A DNA stretch of 16,698 bases from Choanephora cucurbitarum (taxonomy: Eukaryota > Mucoromycota > Mucoromycetes > Mucorales > Choanephoraceae), in NCBI GenBank assembly GCA_025331435.1, contig JAIWNI010000253.1, positions 1 through 16,698 on the forward strand, written 5' to 3'. Within the stretch, counting starts at the first letter, position 1; every line of letters starts with the position of its first letter. The position numbers and the translations under genes are program-made. The notes beneath the pieces are model-generated. The model was not told where the DNA came from, did not search any database, and worked only from the letters and a program-made list of their open reading frames with translations. Shown piece by piece: positions 1-10,947 of this stretch.

Positions 1-285
1 CCTCCTCGGGAATCAATTGAACACCTGTTGGTTAAGTGTCCCACCAAGATTTCTATCTGGAGGTTGGTCCTACGGACTCACTACCCCTACCTCGACTTCC
101 AACCTGCCCATATCATCTCTGTTCTCTGGTCCTTGTGGATTCCTCCCTACGTCTTTCCTACGCCTTTCCGCCTTCTCTGTGCGGCAATCACTCGCGCTAT
201 CTGGGTCTCACACTGGGCTTTCGTTCGCCAAGGTATATCCTTTTCAGACATCACAGTTCTATCAAAGATAAAACGTCTTTATTAA
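1..285 (+). CDS. LINE reverse transcriptase, C-terminal end (partial, enters from left edge)
   Basis: Frame 1 is open from the first base and ends at TAA 283-285, giving 94 residues. It begins PPRESIEHLLVKCP, which matches the zinc-knuckle-like motif (E-x3-H-L-x3-C) that follows the reverse transcriptase domain in many non-LTR retrotransposon polyproteins (zf-RVT type). It then has a Trp-rich stretch (ISIWR, VLWSLW, RAIWVSHWAF) typical of the tails of these proteins in fungi. The frame has no stops and is followed by a short AT-rich 3' region and an A-rich tract, as expected for a LINE 3' end. The RT and endonuclease domains would lie outside the window. The motif is visible; the family name is inference from it. 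It could be a dead 3' fragment, since 5'-truncated LINE copies are the rule. Confidence 0.65.
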   Translation, partial: PPRESIEHLLVKCPTKISIWRLVLRTHYPYLDFQPAHIISVLWSLWIPPYVFPTPFRLLCAAITRAIWVSHWAFVRQGISFSDITVLSKIKRLY

Positions 286-364
286 AATTTCAATTTCTTT
301 TCAAAGCGCACCGCTCTCATGACGTGTGACTTTTCTCATTTATTAATAGAATAATAATTCTACA

Positions 365-393
365 CAAAAAATAAAAATAAAAAAAAAGAATAA
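365..393 (+). repeat. A-rich tract, probable LINE 3' tail
   Basis: An almost pure A tract broken by T and G (AAAAAATAAAAATAAAAAAA and onward) lies about 80 nt after the stop codon of the LINE tail. Non-LTR retrotransposons commonly end in poly(A) or A-rich repeats, so this probably marks the right boundary of that element. No target-site duplication can be tested because the left end is outside the window. Confidence 0.5.
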
Positions 394-577
394 GAGAGTG
401 CTGTTCTGTATGCTCAGCTCAACTCAAAAATTATGGCAGTCCAAAACGACAGCCAATCAATTTGCTCATGGATCGGGGATGTTCGTCGGTGATGTTTTAG
501 TTCTGATTGAGCTCGTTTGAAAGGAACGATGATTGAGATTTAGACAAAGGATATTTTATTTTGAATTACAAAAGTGA

Positions 578-3500
578 TTATGAGCGTCTTTTAGTTCTAA
601 CAATTTCTACTGCATCTACATCAGCACCAAATTTTCTTTTGATATTAAGCGGCATTTCAGCCCCGAAAAAGTACAAATCTTCGATCTTTCGTACTCGAGA
701 CATGGCAACGTAGAGTTGACCATGTGAAAGCATGTTGTCCAAGTGGATACCTACACAGTCGATGGTTGCGCTTTGTGCCTTGTGAATGGTTGTTGCAAAA
801 GCAGGAACGATAGGAAACTGTGTCCTTGCATAGCTAGTACCAGGCACTTGGCGATTTATGCGCTGGAACCAGTAGATAGCATCATCTCTATTGGGCAGTG
901 TCTTCTTCAGGCATATGTTTTCCTCTTCCATGTATTCAATTAGAGCAATGGTACCATTTACCCATCCACTGGGGACATGTAGGTTGTGAATTACCATGAC
1001 AGGCATGTTTGGCTTCAGGAAAAGATTGTCTAGTAGCCTTGTTTCCCTCAAAGCGATTTTGGCAGTGCGCTCATTACCGACAAAAGAATCTTGTGCTTTG
1101 AACTCCATTTCTTCACCAGGGAAACCAGTGAAGTCCTTTTGATTCGCTGTAGTGACTCTCTGTCTAGTGGTGTAAAGACGCAAGCAGGAAAGAGGAAGGT
1201 CACATTTGAGAACAGTTCTCTCATAGATGAATGAGATGACTGATTCGTCAAACTGGTAGTTTCGCACTTTGTTTAGAATTTCGACAAAGCGTTCATCTTG
1301 CTGTCGGACAGGATCAGTAAGAGAAAAGCGAGGAACAGCGTTGAATAATTCAGACTCCCAGATCTTGCCTTCTTTATGCTGAATGGGTAAGAGTTGAGCA
1401 ACATCTCCAAAGAAAATGGTCTTGATCCCTCCCATAATGGTGGCTCTTTGTGTAGTCTTAACTAAAGCATCGTTGATTGATTCAAAAGTTTGGCACTGAT
1501 CATTGAATATTCGTCAATAAGCAAGAGTATCTTTGGATAGAGCTTGACATATTGATCGAGAACAAGAAAGTTGGGAACAGCAGACACATTTGTCAAACCA
1601 AAAAATCTGTGCACTGTCTGACCAGCGATGTTGTGTGCAGCTACACCAGTTGGTGCCATCTTGAAAACCTATATGAATTGAACGTATCTAATTAGTTATC
1701 TGAAGTTTTTCAAAGAGTACTCAGTTACCTTATAATCTTGTAGTCTATAGTGTCTTTCTAGCATCCTTAAGACAAACGACTTTCCTGTTCCAGCGGCTCC
1801 AGATATGATTGCAGTTGAATTGAGCTCAAGTTCAGTGATGACTTGTTCAAAGATGCTCTTTTGACTTTGATTAGCCACAGATTGCATCATGGAGAGTTCG
1901 TCGCGACAGGCATCAAGACCTCTTTCCACATCAGCAATGTCATTTAATGAATTGATGTTGACCCTTCTATGAGCTTCAATCTCGCCTTCATTCAGCAAAT
2001 GTTCATAATTATCTATTTTGCTACAGTTAGTATTTCTGAGCCACTCTTACGACAGTTGAGTACAGCTAACCTTTAAATGATCCAAAGCGACTCATTTCGT
2101 CTTGATAAGTAGTGTTAAAAATGGGAAGCTTGAGCACTATCTGTTGATAGTAAAAACTTTCGCCATTCATTTTGCTTTGATTAAACGTTCTCCAGAAGAG
2201 AGGCTTGTCTTTGATGAGCTTGAATACGAGTTTACGCGAACATTGGACGTATTCTGGCAGCGGTTGGGGATAGTAAGGGAGAGTCACGTTTCTTACAGTA
2301 GTGTATCTAATGTCTTTATAAACCCTTTTGTAAAAGCTGAAGAATTGTGGCATAGTCAAGCCTTCTGCACCGTCTCGCTTTTCATAAATTTCTACATAGA
2401 AAAAGTTAGAGGTCTCGTTTGTATCTAGCTGCTTGTGAATAAAAGACATACCAACTGGGGTAAACGAATAGATCTTGTCATCTTCAGTATCCAGCTCCTT
2501 AATATCAGTTCGCAAATGCCTTGTATCTTGACCAATAAGGCTTGTACTCAAGAACAATACGTTTCTTGAATTGCTATGCTTTCTCCATCCCATCAAGTCG
2601 TAAGTTGCTTCTACTGCTCCAACGATACGAGTCGAGTAGTGCTCTCTTTCTGATACGTACGATGTTCTTTTATAATAGCCTTGATTTTGAAGCTGAATGT
2701 TTTTTAGCAAAATCTTTGCTTCGTAGTCATTTTTTGCCAGATACTTTGCAAGGTATCTAACAGCTTGAGGCCAGTCGTTGTATTGAATGTCCATTGATGT
2801 ACGGAAAACAGCCAAAAGGTAGGGGTTATAGTTGTTGACATAGGCATCACCAACATCACGTTTGTACCTACAACGGCTTTCAGAGTCAAGGACAGTGACA
2901 GGAGATTAAGGTTTAGGGTAACCAAAGCGACACTTTCTTGTTGGATCACCTTTTTTGCAGTAGCTATACAATGACAGTTGATGATTAGTACCTTTGTTCT
3001 GAGAAAGCTGACATAATGAAACTTACTTGAGATTGCACTTGTGAAGTTGCAATCGATTAACCAGCCCATGCATCATAGGGTCATCATTAGTAGTACCTTC
3101 AGTGAACCAAGTATGAACAACGTTCATTTGAATCAGTTCTTGCACACTTTTTTCTGTCCAAAGCACCATATGAATGTGAGGGCTACCTCTGTCTTGAATC
3201 TCCATGACCCAGCTAAATTCCTTAATGCCCCCGATCTGAGCAGCAAATTTCTTGCAAATGTAATCAGTAAAGAACTTTTGCCATTTTCTTTTAAAGTGCA
3301 GAGTGAAGAGGACAGGATTTTCCCAGGGAAATTGGGCATCGTCTCGAAGAATATTTTTGAAGTCTTCACTCTAATCATCGCAAGTAAACGTCAAAAAAAG
3401 CTGGGGTGCAACAAGGTTCTCGAAAATGCACTGAAGATCAAGAAAGTTTTTTCTTTTGTATGCATAGGATGAACGTATTTGAGGTGGAACGGTGGAGACT

Positions 3501-4709
3501 ATGTTATTGTTCATCTTTCCAGTCAAAGGGTTGACGACATCGCTTTGTCTCAGGTTGTTTCGACCCTTGGTGGAGACCACAAATCTGTTAGCAGATGCAA
3601 TGTTTTTCTTTTCAATCAAATCCAACATGAAGAATAAGAAGGAAGGATCTCTTGCAAATCTTCGGTCTTGAATAAGCAATCTGCTTTTTGCATAAGATAA
3701 GCTTTCTTCTTTCATGGTAGCAACAGAGACACCGCCTTGATTCTCGGGCAAACCGTAGATCCCTTCTTGAGCTGAAAATTCTGGCAAATTTTGAGGCACT
3801 AATGAATAGTGGCCAGTGCAGGTGGTATAAAGGTAAGGAAAGAGGAGGGCCAACAGACTGGGGTGGGAATAGCGGATCATTTTTCCGACATTGTCTTCGC
3901 CTATAATCAAGTCCTTGAATTCGACATCAGTTGCTTGAGGATTGACATCTTAGTTTGCAAAGAGAGCGTTGTTCAACCATCCTTTTGAATGTCTACATGC
4001 TTCTTGTTCTCAGAGATGTGGTAGTTGACCAGAGAAAAAGTTATCTTGGGCATGTCATAGCGTGTCAACAAAGGGTGTGCTTGCTGCAAAGCACGGTTAG
4101 CGTCTTCAACCTTTTTCTTTCTGATCATAGATGGGTCGCCACGAACAAAGAACAAACTCAAAGTACCACCATAAGCCATTTCGGCGAATTCATAGTTGTA
4201 AGTTGTATACATAGGGCCCTTGATTTCAAAGTGACCAATTCTCCCATGGCACAATGTCGATTATCTTGTTATCTGGGACATGAGCTTGATGGGAGACAAG
4301 ACCGATCTTTCTCTGTAATTGAGATCCTTTGTCTCAGGAGCAAGGTCACCTGAATTGCAAAAATGTTAGTAACAAAATATAGCAGTCATGATTCTGTTGT
4401 ACCTGGATACACCATTGAGAATTTAGAAAAATCTGCAGGCAACGTGTGGACATGTTCCTTGCATAGCATCTTCATAGATTCATCCTCAGTAACACTAAGT
4501 GGTTCAAGCTTCCAATCCAAGCAAGGTAAAGGAGTTTCGGTACTGATGCTTCCATAGTGCTGATCCTCGGGATAGAGCACTTTCAAACAGATGCAACAAA
4601 ATCCATCAGGCTTCTTCACAACAAATTCTTGGAAAGCCTTTACTTGTCTCTTTTGAACTGTTGTAAAGGAGGACAAGTTGTTATCGCGTACACGGAAAGT
4701 ATGGAACAT
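578..4709 (-). pseudogene. Helitron Rep/PIF1-type helicase (RepHel), five exons, disrupted
   Basis: This is a rolling-circle transposon replicase-helicase. Proposed exons, in gene order: 4709-4403, 4349-3027, 2963-2071, 2012-1729, 1668-578. Introns are 53, 63, 58 and 60 nt, all GT-AG, two with TACTAAC-type branch sites. Repairing two 1-nt frameshifts gives 1,300 codons in frame. Domains in order: a Cys/His-rich N-terminus (FCCICLKVLYPEDQHYG); the Helitron-like N region (RIGHFEIKGPMYT, FPYLYTTCTGHYS); the Rep domain with FTFTCDD, the HUH motif in GSPHIHMVLW, a zinc-like HKC...YCKKGD...CRFGYPKP, and paired tyrosines in RYLAKYLAK. The SF1 helicase follows: Walker A GAAGTGKS (1777-1800), Walker B LLLIDEYSM, GDVAQLLPI, ATTIHKAQS, and QLYVAMSRVR near the end. 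Damage: TAA 4261-4263, TAA 3950-3952, TAG 3371-3373 and TAA 2906-2908 in frame; 1-nt losses near 3982-3987 and 1478-1482. Identity is certain from motifs; the copy cannot encode a full protein. Helitron termini (5' TC, 3' hairpin plus CTRR) were not identified. Confidence 0.9.
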
Positions 4710-4753
4710 TATAATTTTTTATATATTTGAATGAAAAGTAAGTCTAACGAATT

Positions 4754-4933
4754 TTAAAACTCTTTCTTTTTATACATTTCCAAACATGACAGTTTGTCAA
4801 AATTAGGATTATGACACTTGCACTTGACGTACGAGAGGAAGCTTTTTGATGCTTCCTTGTGGTGATCATAATTAAGATTTTTCTCGCAGATAAAATAGGG
4901 TTTATTGTGATACAAAGTATCAGAAAATAAAAT
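4754..4933 (-). CDS. Possible cysteine-rich exon upstream of the Helitron gene
   Basis: A 59-codon open stretch without an in-frame ATG near its start. It reads like protein: KPYFICEKNL, then FLSYVKCKCHNPNFDKLSC, then EMYKKKEF before TAA at 4754-4756. Four Cys/His-rich positions (C-x-C-H-x9-C) suggest a metal-binding or disulphide segment. It lies on the same strand as the Helitron gene and 45 nt upstream of the first ATG assigned to it, so it may be an additional N-terminal exon or the remnant of a separate small gene. I see no convincing splice acceptor that would join it to the downstream exon. Function unknown. Confidence 0.3.
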   Translation of the reverse strand: MLFSDTLYHNKPYFICEKNLNYDHHKEASKSFLSYVKCKCHNPNFDKLSCLEMYKKKEF

Positions 4934-4987
4934 TTAGCATAAACAATGAATAAAAAAACTTTATTTTACAAAGAAAAAAAAAGGTGA

Positions 4988-5959
4988 TCAATCCTGGTGC
5001 ATGGACGAGTGGTGACTAGTGGTGTCAGAACGATCACCCTCGTCATTGACCGTTCTCTCAAACATGACGGAAGGCTCGAGAGGGATGTTGTCATCCAACA
5101 AGGTGTCAACCTCCAACAAAGGGTGATCCCAGTTGTCCTCCAGGCGTCGGACAACGTTGTTGTAGGTGTAATCCAACCTAAGAACACAAACGACTTGTCT
5201 GTTAGGGTTGGCCTCATTGTTGGCGCGACCAGTCATCGTTTGTCTGATGTTGACAGGATTGTAATTTCCAATTATCGACTGTCTACGAACTACAAGACCC
5301 AAATACATTAGTTTACAAAGCATAAAATATCATCGTCAAATAACTTAACAAGATCGGCATACATATCGCTCAATTCAAGAGCAAATGGCTCAACAACCAG
5401 GTTTCTCTGGTTGACAACCCTAGCATCTTGAATATGCTCCCAAATGTGTTTGTACACCACAAACTTCATTTTGACAAATTCCCTATTTCTAGGGAATTCC
5501 CTAGTCTTGATTCTCTTGACAGCAGTACGAATGACATTGCCGTCATCATCGACTTAAAAATTGGGTTTGATATCCACCACACTGACCCTAATGTTAGCAT
5601 GTGCTCTGGTGGAGTCGTCAAACGTGTAAACCGACACATGCAAAGCGCTTATACTTGAAGTAATATGAGATGGCAATTTTGACCCAAATTTTAAATTTTG
5701 ACATACCAGAGATACAATGGCGAGTGTCAATTCCTCCAAAGCGAATGAAATAGTTCATGAGAGCTGGATGACTCGTATAGAGCTTTACTCTGCTTCCAGA
5801 GTCCATACAACGAGACTCCAGAGAAGCTGTTCTTCCAGTGATACGGAAGAATGGTTTACCATAGATGTTGGCGTCGGTGATTTCACAGAAAAGCATTTTG
5901 GTAAAGATTCGAGCTAAAAAAAATTGGCTTGACGGAATAGCTAGTACGCACTCTGCCAT
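4988..5959 (-). pseudogene. Unrecognised gene next to the Helitron, disrupted
   Basis: Protein-like sequence runs from about 5915 (or ATG 5959) down to TGA 4988-4990. The first part contains FCEITDANIYGKPFFRITGR and RVKLYTSHPALMNYFIRFGG. It is followed by a likely intron (donor GTATGT at 5706, acceptor near 5654 or 5648). The second part reads HVSVYTFDDSTRAHANIRVS, then KRIKTREFPRNREFVKMKF and VEPFALELSDMYADLVKLFD. The last part is YTYNNVVRRLEDNWDHPLLE with an acidic Ser/His-rich tail. The frame is broken by TAA 5554-5556 (between NPNF and VDDDGNV), by a shift at the intron, and by a 1-nt shift at a T run near 5324-5328, after LFDDDI. I do not recognise the family. Same strand and position upstream of RepHel suggest a Helitron accessory gene, but that is inference. 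An RPA-like role, known for some Helitron passenger genes, cannot be shown from these motifs. Confidence 0.55.
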
Positions 5960-7342
5960 CCTTTGTATAGTATGACGAGAATCAGTGATTTATAATCATA
6001 AACCAAGGATTACTTTTGTTAGGAATTGAGGATTGACTTGAGAAACGCGTTTTTTCAAAAGGTAACTGTTCCTAATGCACTTCCTTGTACTTGGGAAATT
6101 TAACCTTATACAGTCAAGACATTGTGTTTGTGTGCCTTGTCAAAACTTTTTTTGCTGTGCAACTTTTACGACCTAAAACATCTCATTCGCGAAAGCACTT
6201 TTATCGAAGATATGCTAATTCATATGTAAAGATATAAACTTCATAGCATCCAATTCGCCTTACAACTAGATCTAATTTATCTTTTAGAGCTTTCTGCAAA
6301 CACAATAATATATGTCCTTTGGTCAATTACAATAGCAAAATCCATTTTTGGTCTATACAAAGAATAATTGTACAAAGTAGTACTCGCATTATGGACTTTG
6401 CAATTCCTTGATACTTGTGTTAATTTAAGATAACTGTGGATTCATTGACAGAGACTTAATACAAAAATAAGCTATCAAACTGCATAAAAAATCTATAATG
6501 AACACAGAAGAAACCCTAACTCACTTTATTTTGTGCGACTAGAGTATAATTGTACATCCCATTAACTAGCCAATAGTCATCTACGTTTTTACCGACTATT
6601 CTCAAAATTACTTTATATGGAAAGTAAGTGACAGATAGCTTATGCTGTTTAGACTTTCCCGTATAGATTACCTGTTTTTCGTGATACGCCATAAGCATAT
6701 GTTCTCTCTTTCTCAATCTGTATATTCTCAGAAGGGACAATACTTTCTCAAAAAAGTAATACTTTATCTTGGAAAATAAAAGCGGTAAATAACGGTACTG
6801 AGCCATACGCATATCCAATTAGATCATAAGAGCTGTTGGGGGAATATACGTTAACGGTTGGAGTATGATATTATACAAGGGTATACTTGTTTGTACTGCT
6901 TGTAAAATTTGGGTTCTTTCTCTTTAAGAAAAATAGAAAACTGCAACCATTATTCTTGCCTGTTGCACAACTTTAGGATGTTTACATATTTAGAAAATTT
7001 ACTGGGACATTATAAAGCCTGTGCTTCAATTGTTGTTTTGAACATGTTGTACATCCAACCTTTAAAGATTATTCAAGAATTTTCAAGTGATTACGCGCGC
7101 AACTAATTGTATACTTGACACTTTATTTATTGATGCATATTAGCACAAGGAGTGTTATTTAACCGGACTGTGTCTCATTCGTACGCAAACAATTTTTTTA
7201 CTTGCAACACATAAGCCATCAAAGCATAAAATTTAAATCAATGCTATGCATGCCATTTTTCTCTACTTAAAAACAATTGATACAAGTATTACTCGAAATG
7301 CAATCAGTTATACACTCTAGCTATGTTAGCTTGTTTTCCCCC
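5960..7342. other. AT-rich stretch without a convincing gene
   Basis: About 1.4 kb of AT-rich sequence with frequent stops in all frames. The only longer open frame is on the minus strand, 6818-6516 (100 codons), listed separately. No rRNA, tRNA box pair or clear repeat was found by eye. The 5' terminus of the Helitron may lie in here, but I could not fix it. Confidence 0.5.
6516..6818 (-). CDS. Weak candidate exon, function unknown
   Basis: A 100-codon frame whose C-terminal half has protein-like composition (YTGKSKQHKLSVTYFPYKV, then GKNVDDYWLVNGMYNY). At its end there is a good donor (AAA|GTGAGT at about 6521). A possible acceptor TTTTATGCAG lies about 40 nt on, which would add FDSLFLY and a stop. 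No motif is recognisable, and the N-terminal part is Leu/Tyr-rich as expected from AT-rich chance translation. It could be an exon of a decayed element or simply chance. Confidence 0.2.
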   Translation of the reverse strand: MDMRMAQYRYLPLLFSKIKYYFFEKVLSLLRIYRLRKREHMLMAYHEKQVIYTGKSKQHKLSVTYFPYKVILRIVGKNVDDYWLVNGMYNYTLVAQNKVS

Positions 7343-9437
7343 ATGCAATGGAAGTCGATCATATCGAAACGAAGACCTACTTCCTACTCTATGAACCTTA
7401 CAAAGCGTAAGTATGACTTGCCGTAACTTGAACGAATATAACTGGTCGTGCACGGGTACACTCTTTTGATAGATGACAACGTGTACTACTTCCAGTTGGA
7501 GTTAATAACCCTTTTTGATCCAGTTACTAAGTCAAACTGAACCTTCTGTAGTAATTATAGTGTCAAAGTAATTGCAAATTTAAGTTTAGTGCAAGAAATG
7601 ATTCAGGGATATGACAATGAATGGAATATTAGCAGAATGGGTGAAAAAAAGGACCCTTTGATACTACTTGTTACTGGTGTGATGAAACAGCAGCCCACCG
7701 TCAGAGCCTTTTTGGGACGAGTCGTAGAGAAAAAGTTTCATATGAAAGCACTTAGTATGACGATTATACCAGGAATTCCTTTGATACCCGAAAGATTAAA
7801 AGAGATGGTCCATCCGGAAATAGCTCCTATTCAGCTTGGAGAGGGAATAAAGGAAGGTTATTTCTATGTAAACCTGTCCATAAACCAGGACTTTACAAAT
7901 GGCCCTGAATTTTACGAAGACGAAAGAGCAAGAGACGAACTTGGTAAAAGCGGAAGATTACATCAAATAAAGTCTATTTCTAATTTGTTATTTTTTACAT
8001 GAAGTGGAGCAACAAGGAACCTCACAACAGCAGAGACGAAATCAAGAGGAGCGTGGTGATGAGGTTGAAATACCTGATTTCCATGACAACGACGATTCAC
8101 GTGCTCAAAACCCATACTATACAGATGATGATGAGCCTTACATTCCCTCAGAGAATCCTGCGTTTGTCCGCCGAATGTCTGATTCTAGCTTAGATTCAGA
8201 TTTGAGACAAGTCAATGATCAGTTAGAAGAAAGTATGACAAATGAAACGTTGCGGTTTGCAAACAACGACTTCAATCAAGTAAATGATCCAGAGGAAAGA
8301 CCAAATGAAAGAAACTTTCAACTTGCGGCTAATATGGATGGTAAGTCTAAAAAATTAGTCTGACTTGATTATTATGGCTAAAAGCTACGTATTGTAGATG
8401 CAGAAAGTAGTGGATCAGAACGAACAGTTACTCAATCAAGACAAGTTTCAGCAGAAAACTCAAGAACCTTAGAGAATAATCAGCATTTGACTAATAGTCA
8501 TGCTGGTGGAACGAGTGGCAACTCAGAGAATTATAGTAGTAAGTAGGAAGCCCAAAAAAATATCAGCACAATAAAACGAAAGAGTTAAAAGATAACGCAA
8601 TGCATGGGTGCTAATACATACAATAGGTTTCTTAGAAACAATTGTAGAAAACAGCTCAAGCAGACAATCTCGAAACGATACAACTGCAAACCTTCGTAAC
8701 TCATCCAACGTATTTGCCAACCATGATCCTCTCGAAGGTAGCAGTGGAGATTTCTAAGTAGACACCCTGCGGAGAGATTCGTCTTTTCGTTCTGATGTTT
8801 CACTTGCCAGCTCTGAAGCATCACTTACCAGAAACTTTAGAAACATGTTTAATATTTCCAGTAATAATGTCTCGAACCAAAACATCGAAGGTAAATAGTT
8901 TGATTCAAGAACAACGTTTCTATCCATTCTAACAGTCTTTGATCGACTAGACAACGTTTCTATCTCTGTGAATACCCCTTCTTCAATTAGTGCTAATGTG
9001 CCGGGTAATAGTAACTCTACCGTACCTTCAAAACGCAGAAGAGCAAATGACAAAGTAATGTATTTTTTTTTCGAAAAACTGGAGGCCTTTAGAGCCATTT
9101 CTGACTAAGAACATTTAATCTATATGTGCAGGGCAAAGGAAAGGCAACATTGACAGACACTTCCAATGAAACCGTCAACCAACTTGATGATGCCGATGAA
9201 AGCAGCAGTGATGACGCTCATCCTATGCCAGAAGTGAGAGGTAGAGGAAGATAAAAACTGAGCGAACAAGAAAGAGAAAAAAGAAGATTAGAACAAAGCA
9301 CAAAGCCCAAATCCTCTCGAGGTCGACCACGTAAATTACACAAGCCTACTCAAACGAAGAAAGGAGCAATTGGAAGTTTTTCAATTAATCCAAATAATAA
9401 AGATTTAGGCGAATCTCCAATAAGTTATTTTATGTAG
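7343..9437 (+). pseudogene. Unrecognised six-exon gene with AT-hook; in-frame stops
   Basis: Exons: start-7943, 8005-8340, 8398-8538, 8627-8890, 8936-9054, 9132-9437. Introns are 61, 57, 88, 45 and 77 nt, all GT-AG. Counted from ATG 7598 the joined exons are exactly 504 codons. Protein-like sequence extends further upstream, to about 7343-7348 (MEVDHIETKTYFLLYEPYK, then VHGYTLLIDDNVYYFQLELI), across TAA 7424-7426, TAA 7439-7441 and TGA 7538-7540. Parts: an N-terminal domain of roughly 190 residues (VKVIANLSLVQEM, ILLVTGVMKQQPTVRAFLGR, ALSMTIIPGIPLIPERLKEM); a Ser/Asn/Gln/Asp-rich middle; a basic patch SKRRRANDKGKGK; an acidic stretch; and an AT-hook core RGRPRK about 40 residues from the end. 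Two further in-frame TAA codons occur at 8755-8757 and 9252-9254. The gene ends at TAG 9435-9437. A nuclear DNA-binding role is inferred from the AT-hook only; the N-terminal family is unknown. Whether it belongs to a transposon or the host is open. Confidence 0.65.
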
Positions 9438-10916
9438 AGAAAGAAAAACATATTAGTCTAAACAAGTGTTAATTTACAACACTATGTTTTTTTAAAGAGA
9501 GGAAGCTGATTATCATGTTTAACATCAACAGCGTTCTTCATGATTATATTTTTCGAAAATTTACATTTTCTTTCTTTAGCAAAAAGAAGTCAAAAGAATG
9601 AACTCTTTTTTGCTAGTTGAATATCTATTACTTTTTTAATCATTGAAAAAGTATCTTTACAATAACGTGAGCTAAATTGATACTCTATGTATATTGATTA
9701 TAATTGAATTGTAAAGCATCAAAATAGATGTTTGTAATAAATGTCTTGGCTTAATTTGTTGTATTCTTACAATGATTTCATAAACCTTGACAACTATAAT
9801 TTAACAGACAAAGTGTATTTTTTTCTAATGATTTCCAGATACAATTAATGCGCACAATGAATGAACTACATTTATTTGTAATTTTTTTCGTCAATGCTAA
9901 CAGAATAAGCAAGAAAAATTTATTCGTGATGAATAGAATATGTTCATCAGTATTGATGATGCCTGTAGTAGATACATTGCGTTTCAAATATCACAGCCTT
10001 GCGCAGAATTCAAAATTATATGCATTTTATAAAATAATCTGTAGGAATATTTGTAATAAACCTATTAGGTAGAATGCATTAGGATGCTCAATGTATCCAA
10101 AGATGCCACTGTCGCATATAAATGTCTACACTTGAAGCTTGTTCTATATCAAGAAACATTCTTACACAAATCATCGACAAAATCTCATTGCGCGAACATA
10201 ACACAGCTTTTAAGCAACGTCTCCAACTTTGTCTCCTAGCGAATTAAAACCAAGCTTAAATACAAAAAGTCAGCCGTTTATATGCTTTTTGAAAGTGAAG
10301 CAATGATAGAAAAACAGCGTGACCAATTAAATTTATGAGGCTTCAGTTTTTTTCCTGGAAATCATTACGTATCTTGATGTGCCTCATGTTGATCGTCAAG
10401 GTCCAATGTTATTATCATTTTCAGAGTAGAGAAGGTATAAACATGACTACTGCTCAAGTTTCCCTCCAATGAGAACTGACCGAAAATATATATAAGCGTC
10501 AACGTAGCCAATCATTATTTTCTTCAAGAATTTTTTTGTTGAAGTTTCTATATACAGACTTAATGTGCTACCAAAATTAATCACGACTGACTGAAAAATC
10601 ATACTTTTTTGACATCGTCGGTTTACTTTAAAAATCTAAAAGAAAAAACTTTCGGAGGAAAGTATACTTTTTTTCTTCATAAAATGCAATTTTGATATCT
10701 TTTTAATCTACAGTGAATTAATGGCAATTTTAGAACGTCTGTATTCAATCGAAAAAAATATGTAAAAAAATAGATCTTGATTTTTTCATCCATTATCAAA
10801 AAACTCTACATATTTAGAAGGTAGTAGTTACACCAAAATCAAAAAAGGTGATTTTTTAAGCCCTGTTTGCAAAATAACTAATAATATGTAAATTTGAGCA
10901 CTTGGTAAAAAAAAAA
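9438..10916. other. AT-rich non-coding stretch
   Basis: About 1.5 kb between the unknown gene and the CACTA element. Open frames here are short and of AT-rich chance composition. A 12-bp perfect palindrome AAAGTATACTTT lies at 10659-10670. No gene, RNA gene or repeat array is supported. Confidence 0.5.
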
Positions 10917-10919
10917 TAA
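10917..10919. repeat. Left target-site duplication TAA of the CACTA element
   Basis: The three bases before the CACTATGG end are TAA, identical to the three bases directly after the right end (16036-16038). A 3-bp duplication is the hallmark of CACTA insertion. Confidence 0.8.
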
Positions 10920-10942
10920 CACTATGGAAAGAAATCGTCTGA
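10920..10942 (+). repeat. Left terminal inverted repeat of the CACTA element
   Basis: Starts CACTATGGAAAGAAATC. Against the reverse complement of 16013-16035, 16 of 23 positions agree, including CACT, TG at positions 6-7 and TCTGA at positions 19-23. The imperfect match is usual for CACTA termini. Confidence 0.8.
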
Positions 10943-10947
10943 GATTG

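Noticed and set aside
391..577. Helitron 3' end (hairpin and CTRR) between the LINE tail and RepHel
   Set aside because: TCAG at about 413-416 (CTGA on the minus strand) fits the consensus, but no adjacent hairpin is visible, so the end cannot be assigned.
8742..8765. A 24-nt micro-intron (GTAGCA...AAGTAG) that would remove the TAA at 8755 and keep frame
   Set aside because: It is far shorter than every other intron here (45-88 nt) and lacks room for a branch site. A nonsense change is simpler.
9778..10072. Short open frames on both strands
   Set aside because: They are AT-rich, lack motifs or splice context, and overlap each other; consistent with chance.
10659..10670. AAAGTATACTTT palindrome as a regulatory site
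   Set aside because: It is isolated in AT-rich sequence with no gene nearby; expected by chance.
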